Notes: a model not told the origin generated them from the letters alone. 64,000 nucleotides of DNA from a candidate division BRC1 bacterium HGW-BRC1-1 (GCA_002842095.1 PHCB01000011.1:1-64000); one strand, 5' to 3'; shown: positions 26,681 through 36,615, counted from the first letter of the stretch. Numbers and translations: made by a program.

Positions 26681-27751
26681 TCACGATTCATCAAAGAGTG
26701 CATCGACAAATTCTACGGGAACAAAGTCGCGCAGATCTTCGACGGACTCCCCCACACCAATCTTAACGATGGGCACATCGAAAAGATTCCGAATGCCAAT
26801 CAGCACGCCACCTTTGGCGGTGCCGTCAAGCTTCGTCATTACCAACCCGGTTATAGGAATCGCCTCGGTGAAAACCTTCGCCTGAGAAATCGCGTTTTGT
26901 CCCGTTGTTGCATCGAGTACGAGTAGCGTCTCGTGGGGAGCACCGGGCTGGAGTTTGCCGAGCACTCGCACAACTTTTTTCAACTCTTCCATAAGATTAT
27001 TCTTCGTGTGCAACCGGCCTGCCGTATCAATCAGGACAATATCGTTTTTTTCTGCACGGGCTGTTTCCACAGCATCGTACGCTACCCCTGCGGGATCAGC
27101 ACCCATCTCCTTCGAGAGAAAATCTGAGCCCGTCCGTTGAGACCAGATTTCGAGTTGCTCAACGGCGGCGGCACGAAATGTGTCGGCGGCAGCAAGGAGA
27201 ACGCTGTTGCCAGCGTCACGCATTTCTGCGGCGATTTTTCCAATCGTGGTCGTCTTGCCGACACCGTTCACACCAATAACTAATACGACATACGGTCTTT
27301 CAGGTCCGACTTGCAGCCTATGAGGTTCACGACCCAATATATCGAGAAGTTGTTTTTTAAAGCTATCGAGCAGTTCTTGTGGGGCAGCACCGCGCGCTTC
27401 AAACTCCCGCATGGCCTCCATCATTTTCATGGTGGTTTCGGCGCCCACATCGGCCTGGATGAGAATCTCCTCAATCCGCTCGATGAGATGTTCGTCCACC
27501 ACACTTGCAGCTTTAACGGCTGCGCGAATCTGGCCGACAAAATCTTCGCGTGTTTTACGAAGACGATCGCTCAGGGCACTTTTCACCCGACCGAACAGAC
27601 CGCCCGAAGCAACCGTTGATGGGTTCTGCTGTACCGTATCGTCTGGCGGCGGTTCAACTATGGGAGTTTTCACTTCTGCCGCTGAATCTACCAGTTCGGT
27701 GTTTTTCACAAACTCTGGTGATTGGTCCTTCCGTTTCCAGAATAAGGCCAT
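26681..27751 (-). CDS. ftsY: Signal recognition particle receptor FtsY
   Basis: FtsY is the SRP receptor GTPase that delivers ribosome-nascent chains to the Sec translocon at the inner membrane. The 356-residue protein has an acidic, Pro-rich A domain, the N domain helices, and the G domain with GVNGVGKTTTIGK, the insertion-box region DTAGRLHTK, and TKLDGTAKGG. The ATG at 27751 (MALFWKRK) has GGGAGA about nine bases upstream; the frame continues to 27865 without family similarity. It converges with the histone-like gene at the shared terminator. Confidence 0.96.
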   Translation of the reverse strand: MALFWKRKDQSPEFVKNTELVDSAAEVKTPIVEPPPDDTVQQNPSTVASGGLFGRVKSALSDRLRKTREDFVGQIRAAVKAASVVDEHLIERIEEILIQADVGAETTMKMMEAMREFEARGAAPQELLDSFKKQLLDILGREPHRLQVGPERPYVVLVIGVNGVGKTTTIGKIAAEMRDAGNSVLLAAADTFRAAAVEQLEIWSQRTGSDFLSKEMGADPAGVAYDAVETARAEKNDIVLIDTAGRLHTKNNLMEELKKVVRVLGKLQPGAPHETLLVLDATTGQNAISQAKVFTEAIPITGLVMTKLDGTAKGGVLIGIRNLFDVPIVKIGVGESVEDLRDFVPVEFVDALFDES

Positions 27752-27881
27752 GAAGCAAGATTCTCCCTTATAGTAATTAAGAAAAGTTCTGTGTCCTACC
27801 ACCCATGCGGCAAGTTTTATTTGGTTTGTTATCAACGGGTACTGCCCGTCACATTTGCACGTCAATAGTCAGGAGACTTCT

Positions 27882-29231
27882 TTGAACCACACTGCTTCCT
27901 CAACAATGCATCTCATTGCGGCTGCCTTGTTCTGCCTCACCCCAGCTTTCGCCACCGCCGCCGAAAACCCTTACACCATGCCAGTGGGCACCCATCTGGT
28001 TTATGAAACAACTGCAACCATAGGCGTTGAGTCCAACGACCAGAAGCAAAATCAGTCCATCGCCTTTCGTCCCGAGTACACCGTATTGAATGAGAACGGT
28101 GCGATGCGGACCGTATTCTGTTCTTTGGAAGCGGGCAATGCTGAAACCATAACCACTGAACCACTCTCGGCAGCAGGCCGGTTCACTTTTGAACTGGGCG
28201 CAGATGGCCAGATCAGCGAGCGCACCGCAGGTTTCACGCCCCGCCAGTTGCCAGGGTGGAATCCCGCCGTCGAATTCCCGGCCTTCATCGGATCCGACGC
28301 GACCACAGCTTCTGTTAGTTCAACCATGGGCGAACCCGTGGATGTGAACGTCACAAAATCTGAAGCCGGTGGCTTGGTCACGTACAAGCTGACCAAGATC
28401 GACACGAAATCCACCGATACAATCGCTGACGCAGCCATCAAAAGCTACACCGCGACGGTTGTCTACTCCCTCGCCGACAAACAGGTGAAGTCCCACGACT
28501 CAGTTCTCGAAGCGGAGATCGCTCAGGGCCCAGCGGGCAAAACTTCGTTCAAACTCGTCGTCAAGAGCGTGGCAAAAGAACGTTCGGTCGTTCCCGCTAC
28601 CGAATTGCCAGCCCTTCAGAAGGACATCCTTGCCGGCATCAAGGTTATGGAAACCCTGCAGCAAGGCGGAATGCAGTCCGGGAAATTGCCCGAAGAGCTT
28701 GAGCAATACCTGAAGGATAATCCCAAGGGAAAGTTCGCGAAAATCTTTTCCGATCTGAAAGAGTCCTTCGAGATGCAGACGACCATGGCCAAAAACAAAG
28801 CCAATCTGGCCGAGGGCAAGGCCGCTCCCGACTTCACAGCCAAAACGGTCAAGGGCGACGAAGTAAAGCTTTCGTCCCTCAAGGGGCAGGTTGTGCTTCT
28901 GGATTTCTGGGCTTCCTGGTGCGGACCGTGTCTGGCCGAACTGCCTGAGCTTAAGAACATCTATGACAAGCACAATGGCAAGGGTCTGACCATCATCGGC
29001 ATCAGCGCAGACCATGATGAAGAGACGCTGGTAAACTTCGTGAAGGAAAACGACATCAAGTGGATGCAAATCTACGACGCGGACCGCAAGCCCGGTTCAC
29101 CGGGTACGATCTACGGCGTCATGAGCTTCCCGACCACTGTTCTCATTGATGCCGAGGGTAACATCAGCGCGATGAATCTGCGCGCCGCGGAACTGGCCGA
29201 GGCCATCGATAAGCTTCTCGAAAAGAAGTAG
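27882..29231 (+). CDS. Secreted TlpA/ResA-like thioredoxin-domain protein
   Basis: This is an exported 449-residue protein. TTG 27882 follows AGGAG by six bases and starts a signal peptide ending near TATA-EN; the frame upstream to 27855 has no such site. Residues 25 to about 310 form an unrecognised region rich in beta-strand patterns. The C-terminal 135 residues are a TlpA/ResA thioredoxin domain with the active site CGPC (Cys347, Cys350) in FWASWCGPC and the cis-Pro loop SFPTTVLID. It probably acts as a periplasmic disulfide reductase or thiol-exchange partner. A terminator follows directly. Confidence 0.88.
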   Translation: MNHTASSTMHLIAAALFCLTPAFATAAENPYTMPVGTHLVYETTATIGVESNDQKQNQSIAFRPEYTVLNENGAMRTVFCSLEAGNAETITTEPLSAAGRFTFELGADGQISERTAGFTPRQLPGWNPAVEFPAFIGSDATTASVSSTMGEPVDVNVTKSEAGGLVTYKLTKIDTKSTDTIADAAIKSYTATVVYSLADKQVKSHDSVLEAEIAQGPAGKTSFKLVVKSVAKERSVVPATELPALQKDILAGIKVMETLQQGGMQSGKLPEELEQYLKDNPKGKFAKIFSDLKESFEMQTTMAKNKANLAEGKAAPDFTAKTVKGDEVKLSSLKGQVVLLDFWASWCGPCLAELPELKNIYDKHNGKGLTIIGISADHDEETLVNFVKENDIKWMQIYDADRKPGSPGTIYGVMSFPTTVLIDAEGNISAMNLRAAELAEAIDKLLEKK

Positions 29232-29259
29232 TTTTTCACCATCGAAAACTAAAAAACAA

Positions 29260-29306
29260 AACCCGGTTGGGGCCAGAAAATCAGGCTTCAACCGGGTTCT
29301 TTTTTT
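29260..29306. terminator. Bidirectional terminator between TlpA-like gene and suf operon end
   Basis: A ten-base inverted repeat (AACCCGGTTG, CAACCGGGTT) surrounds a 19-base loop, with seven T after it on the plus strand and an A-rich tract before it that serves the minus strand. It lies between convergent genes. Confidence 0.9.
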
Positions 29307-29336
29307 AAGAGAATCGTCTGCTGCGGATTGATGAGA

Positions 29337-29738
29337 TCAGAAAAGATTGAGCTGCAGGCGGGCAGCTTCGGTCATCATCGCCATGTTCCACGCGGGTTCC
29401 CAAACGAGTTCTACGCATGCATCGGTTACGCCTGGAACCGATTGCACTTTCATTTCCACCTCGGGAGGCAGGGTTCCTGCAACCGGGCACATGGGCGAGG
29501 TGAGCGTCATGACAACGGAAACGAAACCATTGGGTTTCACATCCACCTGGTAAACCAACCCTAATTCGTAAATGTTAACCGGGATTTCAGGGTCGTAAAT
29601 GGTGCGAAGAACTTTTATGACTTCCTCACGAAGAGCTTCCGGGTCGCCATTCGCTGACGCCTCACTCTCCATGCCAGGAGTGGGATCAGACTTGGCGGTT
29701 TCTTCTATGGGGTCAGAAGATTTGTTTTCATCGGTCAT
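29337..29738 (-). CDS. sufT: SufT/MIP18-family (DUF59) Fe-S assembly protein
   Basis: This DUF59 (MIP18) domain protein is the SufT type that assists maturation of Fe-S proteins. The first 35 residues are low complexity; the core runs from VIKVLRTIYDPEIPVNIYEL through the Cys-bearing TSPMCPVAG to VELVWEPAWN. It ends the suf operon, with sufU about 50 bases upstream. ATG 29738 is chosen because AAAGGG sits seven bases before it; ATG 29744 is almost on top of that site. Confidence 0.9.
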   Translation of the reverse strand: MTDENKSSDPIEETAKSDPTPGMESEASANGDPEALREEVIKVLRTIYDPEIPVNIYELGLVYQVDVKPNGFVSVVMTLTSPMCPVAGTLPPEVEMKVQSVPGVTDACVELVWEPAWNMAMMTEAARLQLNLF

Positions 29739-29786
29739 CGTCATGCCCTTTCTTTTCGGGGGGTTTTCTGAGGAGGCTTTCCCCTC

Positions 29787-30239
29787 TCACTCAGAGGATA
29801 CAGGTGCATCCTGATCTTTCGTGGCAGCCACGAAAGTGTGCCATGCAAGCGTGGCGCATTTAACACGCGCGGGATAATCGCATACACCCGAAAATGCCGC
29901 AAGCTTGCCCAACTCGGCGGCGGCGCCACCGGGACAACCCTTGCCGGTAACCAGACCGTGAAATGTTTCAAATACGTGCCTGGCGTCTTCTAACGTACGG
30001 CCCTTCAGGGTCTCTGTCATGATGGACGCCGATGCTGTGCTGATGGCACACCCACTCCCCTCAAAGCGGACATTGGTTACGATTCCGTCTTCCACCTGCA
30101 GATGGATGGTGATGCGATCGCCACACAGTCGATTGTGCCCAATCGCATGATGGGTAGCCTCGGGGAGTTCCCCGTAATTTCTCGGCTTTTTATTATGGTC
30201 CAGAATCACTTCCTGGTATAATTCTCTTAAGTCTGACAT
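29787..30239 (-). CDS. sufU: SufU iron-sulfur scaffold / zinc sulfurtransferase
   Basis: This 150-residue SufU/NifU-like protein has ligands Cys39, Asp41, Cys64 and Cys128, and the 18-20 residue insertion between the second and third cysteine that distinguishes SufU from IscU (GRTLEDARHVF region). SufU accepts persulfide sulfur from SufS through its zinc site. It sits three bases downstream of sufS, the expected partner. Confidence 0.94.
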   Translation of the reverse strand: MSDLRELYQEVILDHNKKPRNYGELPEATHHAIGHNRLCGDRITIHLQVEDGIVTNVRFEGSGCAISTASASIMTETLKGRTLEDARHVFETFHGLVTGKGCPGGAAAELGKLAAFSGVCDYPARVKCATLAWHTFVAATKDQDAPVSSE

Positions 30240-30242
30240 ACG

Positions 30243-31505
30243 TCAGGTAAACACCTCAAAGACCTTTCTTATGCCTTCCGCCAAAGCATCGATTTCCTCT
30301 TTGGTGTTATACAGCCCCAGCGAAGCACGGGCCGTAGCGGGAATTTCGTAACGATCCATGACCGGCTGCGCACAATGATGACCGGTTCGGATAGCAATTC
30401 CTCTTTCATCCATGATGGTTCCGATGTCGTGGGGATGCACGCCCTTCAAGATGAAGGAAAGAACTCCAGCCTTTTGGGCGGCTGTTCCGATGATGGTCAA
30501 TCCATCGATATCCTGCAACCGCGAGGTTCCATAAGCGAGAAGCTCGCTTTCGTGGGCAGCGATCCGATCGAGGCCAATGGCTGTCACGTAATTCAATGCG
30601 GCTCCCAGCCCGATAGTGCCGGCAATATTGGGGGTGCCGGCTTCAAACTTATATGGTAGTTCGTTGTACGCGGTCTTCTCGAATGTGACATAACTTATCA
30701 TGTCGCCACCGCCCTGATAGGGTGGCATCTCCTCGAGCAATTCCCGGCGCCCGTACAGAACCCCGATACCCGTGGGAGCGTAAATCTTGTGCCCCGAGAA
30801 AACAAAGAAATCGCATCCCATTTTTTGGACATCGACTGAGGTATGGGGAGCGGATTGGGCCCCATCCACCAGAGTTATCGCACCTACTTTACGGGCAGCC
30901 TCCACCATGCGCTCAACAGGATTGATCGTACCCAGAGCATTGGAAATTTGCGTGAAAGCGGTAATCTTCGTTTTCTCATTGAGAAGAGATTCATACTCAT
31001 CCCAGAGAAGTTCGCCCGCGTCATTCATGGGAGCCACACGCAGCCGGGCCCCATGTTGGGCACAGACCATTTGCCACGGTACGATGTTGGAGTGGTGCTC
31101 CATCGCCGTGATAACCACTTCGTCACCCGGAGTCAGGCGGATGCGACCCAACGACTGGGCGACCAGGTTTATCCCTTCGGTGGCTCCACGGACAAAAATG
31201 ATCTCGCTTACTTGCCGGGCATTGATGAACGCGCGGACGGTCTCGCGCACAGCCTCATACTGCTCGGTGGCGTTCTGGCTCAGCTGATGCACGCCGCGAT
31301 GGATGTTCGCGTTTGTCGTGGTATAATAATTCGTCAGCGCATCGATGACAACCCGGGGCTTCTGGGTCGTCGCAGCGTTATCCAGATAGACCAGCGGATA
31401 GCCGTTCATGACCGTCGACAGGATCGGAAAATCCTTCCGAAGATTCAGGAAGTCTCTCGAAACTGAAGAGGCGTTGGCAATGTTAGCGGGTGTAGAAGCA
31501 GACAC
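30243..31505 (-). CDS. sufS: Cysteine desulfurase SufS
   Basis: This PLP enzyme removes sulfur from cysteine for Fe-S assembly. The 420-residue type II desulfurase shows the PLP lysine (Lys240) in SGHKIYAPTGIG, the HHSNIVPWQ block near residue 137, and the mobile active-site cysteine (Cys378) in RTGHHCAQP. It is the usual length for SufS (about 405). Gene order sufD-sufS-sufU is conserved in SUF operons. Confidence 0.96.
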   Translation of the reverse strand: MSASTPANIANASSVSRDFLNLRKDFPILSTVMNGYPLVYLDNAATTQKPRVVIDALTNYYTTTNANIHRGVHQLSQNATEQYEAVRETVRAFINARQVSEIIFVRGATEGINLVAQSLGRIRLTPGDEVVITAMEHHSNIVPWQMVCAQHGARLRVAPMNDAGELLWDEYESLLNEKTKITAFTQISNALGTINPVERMVEAARKVGAITLVDGAQSAPHTSVDVQKMGCDFFVFSGHKIYAPTGIGVLYGRRELLEEMPPYQGGGDMISYVTFEKTAYNELPYKFEAGTPNIAGTIGLGAALNYVTAIGLDRIAAHESELLAYGTSRLQDIDGLTIIGTAAQKAGVLSFILKGVHPHDIGTIMDERGIAIRTGHHCAQPVMDRYEIPATARASLGLYNTKEEIDALAEGIRKVFEVFT

Positions 31506-31511
31506 GGAGAA

Positions 31512-32867
31512 TTATTTCACCTCCAGCGTGGAAGGCTTGGCCTTCACGTCCTGCGCCACGAGCACAATATCCTCCAATTGATTACGTAGCGGCTCGATTT
31601 TGATGCGTCGGATGATGTCGTTGGCAAAGGCATAGGTGAGCAGACAACGGGCATCATGCTCTTCAATACCACGGGACCGCAGATAAAATATGGAGTTTTC
31701 GTCAAGTTGCCCGATGGTTGCGCCGTGGGTACATTTCACGTCATCGGCGTAGATTTCGAGTTGGGGGTTCGTATTTATCTGCGCCGTGGGCGATAACAGT
31801 AAGCACTTGTTGGTCTGCTTGGCATCGGTCTTCTGTGCGTCGGGGCGAACGAGGATGTAGCCATTGAAGACCCCACGGGCATCATCCTTCAAAATCCCCT
31901 TGTACAGCTCATGGCTAAGGCAATTGGGAACCGCATGATCAATGCGTGTATGGGTGTCAGCCAACTGCTTTTGCCCAATCATATATAAACCATTCAGGGT
32001 CCCTTCGCAATTTTCACCCACAAGGGTCAATCCAAGGTCGTTGCGAGAAAGGGATGCACCGAGGGTAATCGCATGAGATCTGAAATTACTTTGCTCCTCC
32101 TGCTGCACCTGAAGGCTGCCAAAATGGAAGGCACCGGGGTCCTCACACTGAAGGCGATAATAGTCGACGTTGGCGTGAGCACGCACAACTATCTCGGTTA
32201 CTGCGTTTGTCAGATAGGTGTTGCCCGCGTTCACGCCCTCATAATTTTCCAGAACGGTGAGTTGCCCCTGCTCCTCAACGACAATCAGATTTCGGGGAAA
32301 TGAAACGGTTGGCTGGTCCCCACCGGTTGAAAGATACAGGATCTCAAGAGGATCAGCTAACACAACTCCCTTGGGAATGTGGACGAAGGCACCGTCGCTG
32401 ACGAAAGCCAGGTTGAGTGCTTGGAATGCACTCTTATCAAATCCCGTCTGACGACCCAGTTCCGCAGAAACCGTTTTGTTGCCTCCCTCGCGGAGGATTT
32501 CAGCAAGGCTGCAAACGATAACACCCTGGGGCAGTTTTTGAAGATTTGATAATTCTGCTGAGAAATGACCGTTAACAAAGACAATCTCGTGGGAGTCGAG
32601 GCCGCGCACGCCTGCGAGGGAGACCTGATCAGGCGATATTTCACCAGCGGCAGGTTTCGCCAACTCGAATGACAGGCGTTCAACCGGAGCGACGTTTGTG
32701 AAACGCCACTCTTCTTCTCGGACAGACGGAAAGCCCGTGGCACAGAACTGTTTGAACGCAGCATCGCGCAAGGCAGTCAGCTCAGCGGGTTGACGACGAG
32801 CCGCCTCCTCATGAAATGAAGAGAAAAGTCCGTTGAAGCATTGATCAGTTTTGGTAGCAGTGGTCAT
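31512..32867 (-). CDS. sufD: SufD, Fe-S scaffold subunit
   Basis: SufD pairs with SufB in the SufBC2D scaffold. The 451-residue protein shows SREEEWRFTN-like VREEEWRFTN near residue 50, the beta-helix core, HVDHxxP-like RIDHAVPNCLSHELYKGIL, and the conserved CTHGATIGQLDENSIFYLRSRGI with the cluster-associated His/Cys region. It starts at ATG 32867, in a spacer with an AT-rich stretch behind sufC. Confidence 0.95.
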   Translation of the reverse strand: MTTATKTDQCFNGLFSSFHEEAARRQPAELTALRDAAFKQFCATGFPSVREEEWRFTNVAPVERLSFELAKPAAGEISPDQVSLAGVRGLDSHEIVFVNGHFSAELSNLQKLPQGVIVCSLAEILREGGNKTVSAELGRQTGFDKSAFQALNLAFVSDGAFVHIPKGVVLADPLEILYLSTGGDQPTVSFPRNLIVVEEQGQLTVLENYEGVNAGNTYLTNAVTEIVVRAHANVDYYRLQCEDPGAFHFGSLQVQQEEQSNFRSHAITLGASLSRNDLGLTLVGENCEGTLNGLYMIGQKQLADTHTRIDHAVPNCLSHELYKGILKDDARGVFNGYILVRPDAQKTDAKQTNKCLLLSPTAQINTNPQLEIYADDVKCTHGATIGQLDENSIFYLRSRGIEEHDARCLLTYAFANDIIRRIKIEPLRNQLEDIVLVAQDVKAKPSTLEVK

Positions 32868-32962
32868 TAGATAGCCATTATATTAACAATATATTAGGTG
32901 CGGCCAAGATTTATATCGGCCGGAAATTGCAAAGAACAAACTACTCGTCCGAGAAACCGTGG

Positions 32963-33715
32963 TCAGGCGTTTACAGGCTCTTCCAACCAACTATAACCCT
33001 TGGCTTCGAGCTCTTGGGCAAGTTCCTTGCCACCGGATTTTACGATGCGCCCCGCAGAGAGAACGTGAACAAAGTCGGGAACGATGTAGTCCAGCAGTCT
33101 CTGGTAGTGGGTCACGAGAACGACGGCACGATCGGGGCTGCGCAGAGCATTGACTCCATTCGCCACCAGTTTCAATGCATCGATGTCCAACCCCGAGTCC
33201 GTTTCGTCCAGAAGAGCAAGCTTGGGGTCAAGCACCGCCATCTGGAAAATCTCATTACGCTTCTTTTCGCCGCCAGAAAACCCTTCGTTAACGGAACGAT
33301 TAAGCAAGTCGTTGTCCATGTTGAGCAACTGCATCTTCGACTTGACGAGGGCGAGAAAGTCCATCGCATCCAGTTCTTCCAATCCCTGATGCTTCCGGAT
33401 GGAATTCAGCGCGGCCTTGAGGAAGTAAGTGTTGCTCACACCCGGGATTTCTACCGGATATTGAAAGGCGAGAAAGATGCCCTCGCAGGCCCTCTCTTCG
33501 GGTTCCATTTCAAGCAGGTCCTTCCCCTCAAAGAGAACCTCGCCGGACGTGACCTCGTAAATTTCGCGGCCAGAAATAACCCCTGCAAGGGTGCTCTTAC
33601 CTGACCCGTTGGGTCCCATGATGGCGTGTACTTCGCCGGGACGAACCGTGAGGTCGAGACCTTTGAGGATTTCCTTGTCTGCGACATTGGCACGCAGGTT
33701 CCTGATCTCAAGCAT
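32963..33715 (-). CDS. sufC: SufC, ATPase of the SUF complex
   Basis: This ABC-type ATPase drives SufB-SufD remodelling. The 250-residue protein has Walker A GPNGSGKST, the signature NEGFSGGEKKRNE, and Walker B ALLDETDSGLDID; the ETDSGLD form is the SufC hallmark. It starts at ATG 33715, 73 bases after sufB. Confidence 0.97.
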   Translation of the reverse strand: MLEIRNLRANVADKEILKGLDLTVRPGEVHAIMGPNGSGKSTLAGVISGREIYEVTSGEVLFEGKDLLEMEPEERACEGIFLAFQYPVEIPGVSNTYFLKAALNSIRKHQGLEELDAMDFLALVKSKMQLLNMDNDLLNRSVNEGFSGGEKKRNEIFQMAVLDPKLALLDETDSGLDIDALKLVANGVNALRSPDRAVVLVTHYQRLLDYIVPDFVHVLSAGRIVKSGGKELAQELEAKGYSWLEEPVNA

Positions 33716-33788
33716 TCAACGCATCCTTTATTAATTCCGATTATTGATTGGGGCTCTCTCCTCGCCAAGTTTGGCAAGGCAGCCCCGA

Positions 33789-35234
33789 TTATCCGACGCT
33801 TCCTTCGAGACTCACACCCAGAAGCTTTTGTGCTTCCACGGCAAATTCCATGGGTAACTCACGGAAGACTTCTTTACAGAACCCATTCACGATCATCCCC
33901 ACGGCGTCCTCATGGCTGATGCCACGCTGGCGGCAGTAGAAGAGTTGGTCCTCGCCGATCTTTGAGGTGGAAGCCTCGTGCTCAAGGGTTGCGGTGGGGT
34001 TACTCACCTCCACATAGGGGAAGGTGTGTGCCCCGCACTTGTCACCCAGCAGCATGGAATCGCATTGCGAAAAATTACGGGCACCCTCGGCAGACTTCAT
34101 GATGCGGACCTGGCCGCGATAAGTGTTCTGCCCCACACCAGCACTGATGCCCTTGCTGACGATGGTGCTGCGGGTGTTGCGGCCAATGTGAATCATCTTG
34201 GTCCCTGTGTCCGCCTGCTGGTGGTGATTCGTCAGGGCAACCGAGTAGAACTCGCCGACAGAATTATCTCCCAGCAAAATGCACGAGGGGTATTTCCATG
34301 TGATTGCAGAGCCGGTTTCGACCTGAGTCCACGAGATTTTAGAATTCGCACCGGCGCATTTACCGCGCTTGGTCACGAAATTGTAAATCCCACCACGGCC
34401 TTCCTTATCACCCGGATACCAATTTTGAACCGTGGAGTATTTCACGGTGGCGTCCTTCATGGCTACAAGTTCAACCACGGCTGCGTGCAACTGATGCTCG
34501 TCGCGCATCGGAGCTGTGCAGCCTTCGAGGTAACTCACATGAGCGCCCTCGTCGGCCACAATCAGCGTACGCTCGAACTGGCCCGTGTTGGCGGCATTGA
34601 TCCGGAAGTAGGTCGACAACTCCATGGGGCAACGCACCCCCTTGGGGATGTAGCAGAATGATCCATCGCTAAAAACAGCGCTGTTCAAAGTGGCGTAAAA
34701 GTTGTCGGTGTAGGGCACGACGGAGCCGAGATATTTTTTGACGAGATCGGGGTGCTCTCGCACGGCCTCGGAAAATGAGGAGAAGATGATACCCAACTTC
34801 GCCAAATGACCCCGATAGGTGGTGGCCACGGAGACACTGTCGAACACTGCATCGACAGCAACACCAGCCAGCAATTCCTGCTCATGGAGAGGAACGCCCA
34901 ACTTTTCGTAAGTCTTGAGAAGTTCGGGATCAACCTCAGCCAGACTCTTGGGTTGGTCCTTCATCTTGGGAGCCGCGTAGTAATATTGGTCCTGATAGTC
35001 GATGGGCGAAATTTTCAACATTGCCCAGTCCGGCACTTTCATCGTCAGCCAATGGCGATAGGCTTTCAGTCGCCACTCGAGAAGCCACTCAGGCTCCTCT
35101 TTTTTAGCAGAGATCATCCGGACGATTTTTTCGTCCAATCCCTTGGGGAAGTCTTCTGTCTCAATGTCGGTGATAAAACCGTGCTGGTATTCTTTTTTCG
35201 CAAACTCTTCAACAGAGTTGGTTGAGGTTGTCAT
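33789..35234 (-). CDS. sufB: SufB, Fe-S scaffold subunit
   Basis: This is the core scaffold of the SUF system, where the [4Fe-4S] cluster is built. At 481 residues it is normal for the family. Conserved blocks include [43 protein letters not shown] (cluster-region Cys) and [22 protein letters not shown]. The true start is ATG 35234; the frame continuing to 35429 overlaps the regulator gene and lacks similarity. It starts four bases after the regulator stop, so the two are probably coupled. Confidence 0.97.
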   Translation of the reverse strand: MTTSTNSVEEFAKKEYQHGFITDIETEDFPKGLDEKIVRMISAKKEEPEWLLEWRLKAYRHWLTMKVPDWAMLKISPIDYQDQYYYAAPKMKDQPKSLAEVDPELLKTYEKLGVPLHEQELLAGVAVDAVFDSVSVATTYRGHLAKLGIIFSSFSEAVREHPDLVKKYLGSVVPYTDNFYATLNSAVFSDGSFCYIPKGVRCPMELSTYFRINAANTGQFERTLIVADEGAHVSYLEGCTAPMRDEHQLHAAVVELVAMKDATVKYSTVQNWYPGDKEGRGGIYNFVTKRGKCAGANSKISWTQVETGSAITWKYPSCILLGDNSVGEFYSVALTNHHQQADTGTKMIHIGRNTRSTIVSKGISAGVGQNTYRGQVRIMKSAEGARNFSQCDSMLLGDKCGAHTFPYVEVSNPTATLEHEASTSKIGEDQLFYCRQRGISHEDAVGMIVNGFCKEVFRELPMEFAVEAQKLLGVSLEGSVG

Positions 35235-35238
35235 TTGT

Positions 35239-35832
35239 TTAGTCCTTCGCCGCCCCACGCTGCGGGGCTTCAACACCCCGGGGGCGGTCCTTTGTTTCGT
35301 CCGAGGTATGGTCACCCTCGGCATGGTGCGCCGTTTGGGATCGGTTCGGTTTCTGAAGTCGTTTCGACGGAACGGCCCGTTCATGTTCGGCTTCATCCGC
35401 CAGCAGAGCCCCCTCGGGAACCTGTGCAACCATTTCAGCCAATGACATTTTTTGCAAGGCTTCGACGATGATGTCGTTCACGCCCTTCCATTTCAGACGC
35501 ATGGGGCAAAAAAGTTCAAGCATGCAGCTGCGGGTGACCTGCTCGTCGTTGATACAATCGGTCATCGAAACCGGGCCCTCAAGGGCGGTTATGATATCTG
35601 CGACCGTAATTTCCTCGGGAGCGCGGGCCAGGCTGTAGCCACCCTTTACACCCCTGTGGGCAGTCAGCAAACCGTTACGGGCCAGAGTTTTTAACAACTT
35701 GCTGACAGTTGGCAGGGGGAGATGAACGTCCGCTGCCACATCGCGAGCATTGTTCACTCGTCCCACCCCTTCTTTAACGAACCGGGTGAGTATTACAAAA
35801 CCATAGTCGGTGAGTTTTGACAGACGTATCAT
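35239..35832 (-). CDS. sufR: Rrf2-family Fe-S-sensing repressor of the suf operon
   Basis: This winged-helix Rrf2-family regulator of 197 residues opens the suf operon. The N-terminal HTH ([10 protein letters not shown] to [15 protein letters not shown]) matches IscR-like proteins. Three cysteines at 93, 103 and 109 correspond to the IscR Cys92/98/104 [2Fe-2S] site, consistent with cluster sensing, though the first spacing is longer. Residues 145-197 are a charged, Pro/Lys-rich extension not found in most IscR proteins. The start is ATG 35832; an upstream extension lacks similarity. It most likely represses the operon when clusters are sufficient. Confidence 0.9.
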   Translation of the reverse strand: MIRLSKLTDYGFVILTRFVKEGVGRVNNARDVAADVHLPLPTVSKLLKTLARNGLLTAHRGVKGGYSLARAPEEITVADIITALEGPVSMTDCINDEQVTRSCMLELFCPMRLKWKGVNDIIVEALQKMSLAEMVAQVPEGALLADEAEHERAVPSKRLQKPNRSQTAHHAEGDHTSDETKDRPRGVEAPQRGAAKD

Positions 35833-36041
35833 GATGCCCTCTTCGAAATACAGGACTGAAAACGTGCACAATTATTCGTGGAATCAGACCTATAATCAGT
35901 CCTTTTTCAATGGGAGCCCGAAAAAGCAGCTGTGCCACCATTCCACCATTCAGTTCCGCTGGGAAAAGAGGACCCTGAAAGAACGCATTTCAACGTAAAT
36001 CAGCGTGGTTCGGTCCACTATACAGGAATGCGTGAAAAACG

Positions 36042-36075
36042 AAAAAAGCCCCATCCATTGAAAACCGGATGGGGC
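36042..36075 (-). terminator. Terminator for the tetra-Cys acidic protein gene
   Basis: A nine-base inverted repeat (GCCCCATCC with GGATGGGGC, ten-base loop) has six A on its left, which become six U when read on the minus strand. It ends transcripts coming from 36159. Confidence 0.92.
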
Positions 36076-36087
36076 CTGGAAAAACGC

Positions 36088-36114
36088 GACCGGTGAGTTC
36101 TTGGATCACCGGTC
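36088..36114. other. Second hairpin in the 3' region of the acidic protein gene
   Basis: A nine-base inverted repeat (GACCGGTGA with TCACCGGTC, nine-base loop) sits between the acidic-protein stop codon and the terminator. It has no T-run. It may stabilise the mRNA 3' end or act as a tandem terminator stem. Confidence 0.6.
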
Positions 36115-36158
36115 AAATTGCTTACAGCGGGTAACTGACCTGCGGACGAGGCAGAAGA

Positions 36159-36443
36159 TTAATAAGCGTCTTCCTTGTCTTCATCCTCTTCTTCGTCCTC
36201 GTCCTCTTCTTCGTCTTCGTATTCGGAGGCAGGTTCGAAAAGATTACATCCGCTATCCCCGGAGACGGTCAGAGTATACTCTTCCAGATCGGGATGGAGG
36301 CAGGAGGCAAGGTTGTCGTCAGAGATATCTTCGCCGTCTCGTTCCACGTCGTAGTGAATGCAATCTTTGCACTGACCCGTTTGGATTTCGAATTCCTCGT
36401 CCTCATCCTCGTCGTCGTAGGGTTTGGTTGCCTTGGCCATCAT
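36159..36443 (-). CDS. Small acidic tetra-cysteine protein
   Basis: This is a 94-residue protein of unknown function. Four cysteines (25, 28, 48, 66) in the pattern C-x2-C-x19-C-x17-C, with CKDCIHYD and SGCNLFEP contexts, look like a small zinc or Fe-S knuckle. Both ends are strongly acidic: an Asp/Glu run near residues 10-18 and another from 75 to 92. AAGGA lies upstream of two consecutive ATG codons (36443 and 36440). It is monocistronic with its own terminator. Confidence 0.75.
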   Translation of the reverse strand: MMAKATKPYDDEDEDEEFEIQTGQCKDCIHYDVERDGEDISDDNLASCLHPDLEEYTLTVSGDSGCNLFEPASEYEDEEEDEDEEEDEDKEDAY

Positions 36444-36615
36444 CGGGTCCTTTCTGCGATGGAAAATTTCATGCGCCGGGGTTGATCATTTCTTCAACAA
36501 TCCGGAGGTGTTCAAGCGACACTATAGGTGAAACTTGCTAGGTTATGCGATGCAGTTTTTGAAAAAACGACACCACGAACTTTCCCAAACATTTCGGACA
36601 ATACGAAAGGGGGTT

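Noticed and set aside
33978-34661. A 227-residue plus-strand frame opposite sufB
   Set aside because: Antisense shadow of a well-conserved gene.
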